NCBI GenBank assembly: GCA_964019055.1
Contig: OZ025210.1
Span: forward strand, 983,745 to 1,047,744
Direction: 5' to 3'
Length of the DNA: 64,000 bases
From: Anthopleura xanthogrammica
Lineage: Eukaryota; Cnidaria; Anthozoa; Actiniaria; Actiniidae
Positions 46,501 to 64,000 of the stretch are shown here, piece after piece (the stretch's first letter is position 1; every line of letters starts with the position of its first letter). A program made the translations under genes and the position numbers. Under the pieces are notes generated by a model. That model was given only the letters and a program-made list of their open reading frames with translations, made no database searches and had not been told where the DNA came from.

Positions 46501-47495
46501 GAGGGAAGGAGAAGAGAGGAGATGACTCAAGAGTTGTAGATTAAACCATCCAACAGTACATGTGTACATACATTTTAAAGCCTTCTTCTTTGCCGGCCAA
46601 GGCTACTGGGAAATCCACAAAATTGACAACATCTGTAGAAAAGTGATTCACAATAAAAATTACAATTTGTTTTAATGGCTGTAGTCATAAAATTACTGAC
46701 AAAAAATCCTTATCCCCCACCCCCTATAACCAAAACGTCATGCATAAGGTATGAGATAGGTAAAGTAGTTGAGGAGAGCACTTGTAATAAAAACAACCAT
46801 AAAACTATTATAATACCTTTTTAAATAATTAAATATTTACCATTAACAGGCTCACATCTGTGGATTTTCCTTTCCTCAGCTTTTTGTAAATAATTCGCAA
46901 AACAAGAGAAACAATATCCTGGCTTGACCGGTCTGCTCCAGGGAGGTAACAGAAATATTTCTCTGCTGTCACTTGCAAAAACAGCTGCTTTTTGACCATT
47001 TTTTCCAGACAAGGACAATGAATCAATACCAACAACTGAAACAAAAAGTCTCATACGAACTGTGTGCAAATCTGTGGCAACGTTTAGGGCTTTGTTGTTA
47101 GCAAAAATTAAAGAATCTCTGAGCTTCACTCCGACAGAGCGGGTCACTGTTTCTGCTGTTCTTAATGCAACAGCAAAGTTGTATCTGAATTCAATTCTTT
47201 CTGTGTCTTCATGTCCATAAGAAATAAGTTCTATCGTTATTATACGAGCTGTTTTACACCTGTAGTCCACGCGTACAACAAAATGCTCAGCAGCATAAGA
47301 AGAAAGAGGCTGGCGAATTTCAACAAAGTCATCAAAAACTTGAGAATTTGGAAATAAATTTTCTTGTACACTGGCTGAAACTTCACCTTCAAATTTTGTC
47401 GGATCTTGTGATTTAGATAAATATAAAAACGCCAAAAGAAACAAAACACAGAAGCTTGAAGTTTTAGATCGATAAAAAGGTAATCTCGTGGCCAT
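34525..47495 (-). CDS. SEL1L3: SEL1L3-type Sel1-repeat membrane protein, 24 exons, 1,060 aa
   Basis: Single-pass membrane protein with a lumenal or extracellular N-terminal region and Sel1 repeats; its biochemical role is not established. CDS exons: 46841-47495, 46572-46632, 45968-46033, 45674-45789, 44609-44786, 43991-44126, 43871-43910, 43371-43484, 42386-42591, 41519-41653, 40600-40717, 39895-39956, 39699-39818, 39480-39617, 38704-38766, 38413-38589, 37854-37975, 37233-37316, 36778-36868, 36452-36530, 36017-36126, 35344-35468, 34716-34824, 34525-34602. They sum to 3,183 nt in frame; human SEL1L3 is 1,132 aa. The signal peptide is SSFCVLFLLAFLYLSKSQ, after MATRLPFYRSKT. I chose this ATG over one 31 codons upstream for that reason. 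A laminin-G-like part lies at about 300-417. Sel1 units (DLDKAVKYYKMSADMGKPEG, GLYNLGVAYDNGW) run from about 525 to 1,000. A hydrophobic C-terminal helix, AMFASSLVISFSIWLV, ends close to the stop. The last two exons were found only by splice phase. Confidence 0.92.
35519..35985. repeat. Degenerate ~115-bp intronic repeat, CACCCAAAC-rich
   Basis: CACCCAAAC or TACCCAAAC recurs many times, with longer blocks (CCGTCTGCG...AAAAG...CACCCAAAC) near 35,603, 35,720 and 35,805. It lies in SEL1L3 intron 21. The 154-codon plus-strand ORF over it is antisense and low-complexity, so it is not counted as a gene. Confidence 0.6.
36155..36370 (+). mobile_element. SINE-like element, family A
   Basis: A tRNA-like start (GGTAGGTGTTGCAGTAGTAC, GGGGTTCGCC) is followed by CAAGGGTTTTTCTC, TTTTCCTCCCTCCTG, AACATGCTAAATTG and CTGCGAGTTAGTCGC. 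The same order of phrases is at 43,105-43,340 and 62,200-62,400. In SEL1L3 intron 20. Confidence 0.6.
37485..37575 (-). mobile_element. tRNA-derived SINE head (minus strand)
   Basis: On the minus strand: GCGTAGTTCAGTTGGTTAGT (A-box like), then CGAAGCCAGAGG and GGGTAGATCCCTAGGATC. A close relative is at 43,690-43,800. In SEL1L3 intron 17. The flanking 37,590-37,800 is GA-rich microsatellite. Confidence 0.6.
38224..38397. mobile_element. MITE copy, AGAGCRG family, unexpanded
   Basis: Reverse orientation relative to 10,442-11,218. It starts AGAGCAGTTTTCTTGACTAT, contains CTTACGGCACGGACCGCGCC and only three or four CGTGC units, and ends near TCATACAAAAATCTGTTCT. In SEL1L3 intron 16. Confidence 0.8.
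39023..39333. mobile_element. MITE, GTCAAAACGGCTCAAGCG ends
   Basis: Long terminal inverted repeats: GTCAAAACGGCTCAAGCGTA at the left, TACGCTTGAGCCGTTTTGAC at the right. Inner arms ATTCGAATATTGAGTT are also mirrored. About 311 bp, in SEL1L3 intron 14. Confidence 0.85.
40027..40194. mobile_element. MITE, TAGAGGCTTTGCACC family, copy 2
   Basis: Ends TAGAGGCTTTGCACCATCAC and GTGATGGTGCAAAGCCTCTA. The arms extend inward through GGCAACCATGACAGGAAGCA, so the copy is nearly palindromic. Copy 1 is at 14,125-14,266. In SEL1L3 intron 11, directly beside the next MITE. Confidence 0.85.
40270..40388. mobile_element. MITE copy, AGAGCRG family, short reference copy
   Basis: 119 bp: AGAGCAGATTTCGTACGAAT ... 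CACGGCACACGGCACGGAAC ... TCATACGAAAACAGCTCT. It shows the family's inverted ends and a GC-rich interior with one CACGGCACACGGCACGG. Compare 10,442-11,218, where this core has expanded. Confidence 0.85.
40768..41215. mobile_element. Cluster of three MITE-like elements in SEL1L3 intron 10
   Basis: Two palindromes with ATTCCAGACCACATGTCATT-type arms (about 40,768-40,900 and 41,065-41,210) flank a complete TAGACCCCTT-family copy (40,908-41,044). The latter starts TAGACCCCTTGCAGCACG and ends TGCAAGGAGTCTA. Confidence 0.7.
41340..41515 (+). mobile_element. SINE-like element with B-box
   Basis: Contains GAGGTTCGATTCCCGAG (a near-consensus Pol III B-box) then CTTCCTCCGCAAAAATCAAA, GAATGCAGTTGAAGG and CTCTGTGGAATTCACTGTTA. 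The tail matches 63,570-63,690. It ends right against SEL1L3 exon 10 (41,519-41,653). Confidence 0.65.
41868..42335. repeat. GAT/GAC repeat with 54-bp higher-order period
   Basis: Trinucleotide array in SEL1L3 intron 9. Blocks GCAGAGGATGATGG repeat about every 54 bp. It produces long open frames on both strands (Asp-rich plus strand, Ser-rich or His-rich minus strand), which are artefacts. Confidence 0.9.
42650..42905. repeat. 41-bp minisatellite, 6 copies
   Basis: TGAGGGCAAG occurs at 42,656, 42,697, 42,738, 42,779, 42,820 and 42,861. The unit is GATGCAAACAATGAGGGCAA followed by GATATCACGCAATACTGTGAC. In SEL1L3 intron 8. Confidence 0.92.
43105..43345 (+). mobile_element. SINE family A, best copy; source of the 57-bp unit
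   Basis: Pol III-like head (GGTGGTGTAGTGGTAGCACT; GGTTTGATTCCTGG), then CTCCCTTGATTCGAG, AACATGCTAAATACC. The tail reads GATCTGTGAGTTAGCCATG, GACTT, CAGAGG, TTTTTCAGGGTTCGATCA. That tail is recognisably the 57-bp minisatellite unit found at 21,485-21,778 and 54,190-54,765. In SEL1L3 intron 8. Confidence 0.7.
43690..43800 (-). mobile_element. tRNA-derived SINE head (minus strand)
   Basis: Minus strand reads CAGGGTAGCTCAGTTGGTTA (tRNA-like A-box), GGGGCTAGAGGTTGATGGTT and TCTCAGAATCTCCACGTGTG. Related to 37,485-37,575. In SEL1L3 intron 7. It is not a functional tRNA, since no cloverleaf closes. Confidence 0.65.
44872..45412. mobile_element. Nested MITEs with TATTTAACAATTAG ends
   Basis: The outer ends TATTTAACAATTAG and CTAATTGTTAAATA are inverted. 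The left part (to 45,090) is a reverse copy of 11,740-12,035. The right part holds two further palindromes (CTATCTATCAGCCGATAGAT; TTTCTATCGGCTTTGATAGT with its partner) and a TTTAG/TATAG microsatellite at 45,240-45,275. In SEL1L3 intron 4. Confidence 0.7.
46130..46535. repeat. GAGATGA purine-rich microsatellite
   Basis: Irregular repeats of GAGATGA, GAAAGGA and GAACACAAGA in SEL1L3 intron 2. On the minus strand it yields open Ser/His/Leu-rich frames up to 159 codons, which are artefacts. Confidence 0.9.
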
Positions 47496-47825
47496 TTTTA
47501 ATTCATTTGTTTGACGTTTCTCTCCGCTTCGGTCGATTAGATTGGAATTGCTAAGATACCATTGAACTCTCACAAATATTTGAATCAATATGATAGTGCT
47601 TTGTAATCAAATATGGATATAGGCATACCAACGTGTAAAGAATAGTGTTCCAGGCTGCCATTTTGCTAAAAAGAACGTCAAAGATATTCTTATCAACTTT
47701 TGTTTGCAACTTTTGAAAATTCACCAGGCGTTCAAAGCTATGACACAGGGAGCCCACGCTTTTAATACAGAATCAAATACATCGCAAATTTTAGTGGAAA
47801 AATATTTCAAAAATATTGAGCTCTG

Positions 47826-48178
47826 AATACTCCAGTTTCACATTCGATGGAAACCGCTGTTTTTGAAGACCACAGACTCATTTGTACAGGCTTAGCCTCG
47901 TTTATAAGTCATCTATTCAAATACACCATTAAAAGTCCGTGGGATTGGTATTATTCAACTTGCACATTCTTTACATTACAGTTGGCTGTTGCTAATGCTT
48001 TGCAAAAGTCAACTGTAATGTAAAGAATGTGTAAGTTGAACAATACCAATGTTTTGAAATCCCACGGACGTTTAATGATGTCGTTGAATAGCTGACTTAT
48101 AAGCGAGGCTAAGCCTGTACAAATGAGTCTGTGGTCTTCAAAAACAGCGGTTTCCATCGAATGTGAAACTGGAGTATT
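47826..48178. mobile_element. Foldback element, ~165-bp arms
   Basis: The left arm AATACTCCAGTTTCACATTC ... and right arm ... GAATGTGAAACTGGAGTATT are complementary over their whole length. They carry only a few mismatches and small indels, with a spacer of about 20 bp. The centre reads TTACATTACAGTTG ... CAACTGTAATGTAA. No coding capacity. Confidence 0.9.
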
Positions 48179-48794
48179 GCGATTTATTATTATTTTTAAA
48201 CTGACTTCTGGTGCCAAATCGATAGTGGTACTATTGACTTTTGTTCATTTTACTCTACATTTTCCCTTTCAATTCTCACTTCCAGAAATACAATACATCC
48301 CCCCCCCTCCTGATCCTCCCTAGCCTGTGGAACGGCTCTTTAGGATATGAGGAAGGAAAGGGGGACTGGAGAGAAGGGAAAAGAATGTCACCCTCCCCAA
48401 ATTTAAGTGTTGCTGCACAGGCTATACCCTCTCCTAATTTTTTGCTTCTAATTTTTGGGGACGTGAGAACCTGTGGCCATTGTTTAAACTAAAATCCTAT
48501 GCTTTTTTAAATTTAAAATTTAGCTTGAAAATTTTTATATCCTAATAGTTGTTTATTAGTGAACTTCACACAGCTGTATCCTTAGTGAACAATTTTGAAC
48601 CCTTTTTAGAAATCCTAACTCCACCTGTTTTTTCAGATCAAAACCAAACACATTTAGCTCTATTAGACAATTTATTCTACACAGTTACATTGATCCATAA
48701 TTCAAATTTTAAGACAAATTTTCAAATATCCTTGAGTATGAAACCCTTGAACCATATTCCAAGTCATCACGTGTGGAACATATATGCAAGATGT

Positions 48795-49935
48795 TTATAT
48801 ATGCAGCCACTGTCATCTTGTCATCCACAATGATGTATTTAGCCATTCCTTTGACCATGGACAGCGTCTGCACATACATGTTACATCAAATCAGAGAACA
48901 AGTCTGATGTTGATGTGAAACACATATATGCAGCCACTGTCATCTCGTCATCCACAATGATGTATTCAGCCATTCCTTTGACCATGGACAGCGTCTGCAC
49001 ATACATGTTACATCAAATCAGACAACAAGACTGATGTTGATGTGAAACACATATATGCAGCTACTGTCATCTCGTCATCCACAATGATGTATTCAGCCAT
49101 TCCTTTGACCATGGATAGCGTCTGCACATACATGTTACATCAAATCAGAGAACAAGTCTGATGTTGATGTGAAACACATATATGCAGCCACTGTCATCTC
49201 GTCATCTACAATGATGTATTCAGCCATTGCTTTGACCATGGACAGTGTCTGCACATACGTGTTACATCAAATCAGACAACAAGACTGATGTTGATGTGAA
49301 ACACATATATGCAGCCACTGTCATCTTGTCATCCACAATAATGTATTCAGCCATTCCTTTGACCATGGACAGTGTCTGCACATACATGTTACATCAAATC
49401 AGTGAACAAGACTGATGTTGATGTGAAACACATATATGCAGCCACTGTCATCTCGTCATCCACAATGATGTATTCAGCCATTCCTTGATCCTTGGACCAT
49501 GGACAGCATCTGCACATACATGTTACATCAAATCAGTGAACAAGACTGATGTTGATGTGAAACACATATATGCAGCCACTGTCATCTTGTCATCCAGAAT
49601 GATATCTTCATGCATTCCTTGATCCTTGGACCATGGACAGCATCTACACATACATGTTACATCAAATCAGTGAACAAGACTGATGTTGATGTGAAACACA
49701 TATATGCAGCCACTGTCATCTTGTCATCCAGAATGATATCTTCATGCATTCCTTGATCCTTGGACCATGGACAGCATCTGCACATACATGTTACATCAAA
49801 TCAGTTAACAAGACTGATGTTGATGTGAAACACATATATACAGCCACTGTCATCTCGTCATCCACAATGTTTAATTCAGCCATGCCTTGATCCTTTGACC
49901 ATGGACAGCGTCTGCACATACATGTAACATTAAAT
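48795..49935. repeat. 127/134-bp tandem array, about 9 copies
   Basis: ATATGCAGCCACTGTCATC recurs at about 48,800, 48,928, 49,055, 49,182, 49,309, 49,436, 49,570, 49,704 and 49,838. Spacing is 127 bp for the first six. It then becomes 134 bp, because a 7-bp GATCCTT-type insertion appears and is carried in all later copies. Confidence 0.95.
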
Positions 49936-50136
49936 CAGTCTGCCAGTCAAATCTTTTTACTTCTCTCTTACATTGATTTCTCTATCTATGTAAGTACAGC
50001 CGTCCCACGTGAAACTTTGTCAACAATACTTCTGTATAATACTTTATTTATATCTTCAGCTAATTCTTGTAGTATCATACCCCGGATAAAAGACATGTTT
50101 TCTCAAACAAATTAAACAGGGTCTTCAAAGCACGTT

Positions 50137-50458
50137 AGAGCAGATTTTGTACGAGTAGGAAATCCTAGCAGCTAAGCTTTCAGAAGCCTATCCTGAGCAA
50201 TGAGGATTTTTGATCTTGGAAGCCAATTTTAGCATCGCTCTCCCTTTCTCTTCAAATCTAGAGTGATTTTCATGGAAAACGTAAAATACTAACTCACAAC
50301 ACGTACAAGGTTCAACATACAGAAACTCTGAAATGGGTTCCACTGTATCTGTACGATTCTTTTTACCAAAACGCGTAGATACAGTACCAGGAAAATACGG
50401 TATGGATGGAGTATGATAATGAATTGGTCTTGGATTTCCTACTCGTATGAAACCCGTT
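50137..50458. mobile_element. MITE with GTACGAGTAGGAAATCC ends
   Basis: Left AGAGCAGATTTTGTACGAGT ... GGAAATCC; right GGATTTCCTACTCGTATGAA. The ends resemble the AGAGCRG family but the interior is different. Confidence 0.65.
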
Positions 50459-51128
50459 ATAATTACAATAGTGAAACTTCATACGACTGTGAAAAACGCG
50501 TTGTACGCACTACTAGTCGCGTGCCGCGATCTTAACCTGGTCAAATCTACGCCGCATTTTTATTGGACGAGCAGTGACTTTGAGTGCTCTGATTGGCTGA
50601 GCGCATTGCGCGAAATCGGAATTTAATATATCTGGATTTGCGCGTGTCAAGTATACAAGTCTAACTCCATCCACCATTACAAATTAAAGTTATCTGGAAG
50701 TTTTTTTTTTTTGCAAAGTGTTTTCGAACTCCTCTTATGCAAGCTTTGTTTGAAACACAGCATAATGTCATGGGAGATTGCCCAACGTTTAGTCTGAAGG
50801 CAACGTGCTTCTTGCTTGCTTTACAGTTATTGACTTACATGATAACAACTAGAACAAGTGGTATAAAATAAGACACTAAAAAGGAATATTTTGTTGTTGT
50901 CAATCAAATTTAGAATGTCACATGTAGCCAAAGAATACAGTCATTTCTTGTGGACGTTTTGTCTTTTACAAAGCACCATACACCTGCTTCTTGTTGGTAG
51001 AAATTGAAAGCCTGCTCTCTAACAAAACAGGTTGGAAGTTGACCACTTCTTGACAAAAAAGTCCCGGTGCGGTGATACAACAGAGACTAAGTATCTACAG
51101 GATAAACGAGTCCACGCACACTTCAGTC

Positions 51129-63511
<12,383 letters not shown>

Positions 63512-64000
63512 CTGCAATTAAACCATATTTTACAACCATCACTCCCTGTAAGAGGCTTCTCTGATCTCCTGTGCTTCAAGGGTTTTTCTGGGCTCTCCTG
63601 TTTTTCCTCCCTCTGCAAAAATCAACTTCTAAATTCCAATTGGAATGCAGTGGAAGAAGAGCCACTCTGTGGAATCCACTGTTAATTTGCATTTATTTAT
63701 TGCAGCAGTTTTCACAGTGGAATTAAAATCTGGTCCCACAAACAACTAACGGTACACAGTATGTGAGTACTAGGATTACAAGGCAATTTTCTTTTAGTTT
63801 CCATCAGGACATTAAAGGGGACTAGTACAAAAATTGCTCAAAATTTAATTCGGCTGAAACTTTCTTGGAATAATCTTTAAGGGTCTAATAAACACTGGTT
63901 AAAGTCTTTTCTTGATATTCCGATGGGAAGTGTTATATTTTTGTCATTTACTCAACACCATACATTGCTCTATACGTTTCCCTTTATTTTGTGATCAAAA
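63512..64000. other. U2SURP upstream intron, right edge of window
   Basis: No exon recognised. A SINE-like tail (CAAGGGTTTTTCTGGGCTCT ... GAATGCAGTGGAAGAAGAGC ... TGTGGAATCCACTGTTAA) at 63,575-63,690 matches 41,400-41,515. The remaining U2SURP 5' exons must lie beyond 64,000. Confidence 0.6.

Larger units (their letters stand above)
47496..51128. other. Intergenic DNA between SEL1L3 and U2SURP
   Basis: Contains the SEL1L3 promoter side, a 350-bp foldback (47,826-48,178), a 127-bp tandem array (48,795-49,935), a MITE at about 50,137-50,458 and the U2SURP 3' flank. No coding exon recognised. The 94-codon ORF at 48,549-48,833 runs into the array and has no support. Confidence 0.5.

Noticed and set aside
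46090..46569. 159-codon Ser/His/Leu-rich minus-strand ORF
   Set aside because: Translation of a GAGATGA microsatellite in SEL1L3 intron 2.
47496..47588. 31-codon N-terminal extension of SEL1L3 from an upstream ATG
   Set aside because: The internal ATG at 47,495 is followed by a good signal peptide. The upstream stretch (MIQIFVRVQWYLSN...) would bury it and looks like 5' untranslated sequence.

Overview
This window is animal nuclear DNA: AT-rich, intron-dense and full of small transposons. All six genes I could resolve are spliced, with GT-AG introns, and the exon chains close in frame when summed. Five of them are conserved animal genes. Intron-rich orthologues, short introns and many palindromic MITEs would fit an anthozoan cnidarian such as a sea anemone or coral. 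That is only a guess, because no taxon-specific marker is visible. I see no viral genes, CRISPR arrays, rRNA or genuine tRNA genes.

Layout. 1-1,908: upstream DNA without a recognisable gene. 1,909-13,884 (+): a complete ABCG1/ABCG4-type half-transporter in 13 exons (662 aa). 13,885-19,781: gene-poor, with MITEs and a 24-copy, 108-bp satellite. 19,782-25,184 (-): an unrecognised 523-aa helical protein with an IQ motif, in 11 exons. 26,080-29,408 (-): PSMC4/Rpt3, a 26S proteasome ATPase (415 aa, 7 exons). 30,198-33,522 (+): a GT10 fucosyltransferase of the FUT10/FUT11 type (501 aa, 5 exons), head-to-head with PSMC4. 34,525-47,495 (-): SEL1L3-type protein (1,060 aa, 24 exons), convergent with the fucosyltransferase. 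51,129-63,511 (-): U2SURP/SR140, the U2 snRNP-associated splicing factor. Its last 18 exons (834 codons) are here and its 5' end lies beyond the right edge.

The genes do not form an operon or an obvious pathway. They look like unrelated housekeeping and membrane or secretory genes. PSMC4 and the fucosyltransferase could share a promoter region of about 0.8 kb.

The most notable material is the repeats. One MITE has grown an internal array of about 50 copies of a 12-bp unit (10,442-11,218). A 19-copy, 64-bp array starts at a 5' splice site and repeats that site in each unit (20,047-21,268). One 57-bp minisatellite occurs in introns of two different genes and resembles the 3' part of a local SINE. 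At least six MITE families occur as two or more copies, and there is a near-perfect 350-bp foldback (47,826-48,178). The long ORFs over the repeats are products of unit composition, not genes. I did not identify a convincing new multi-gene system.
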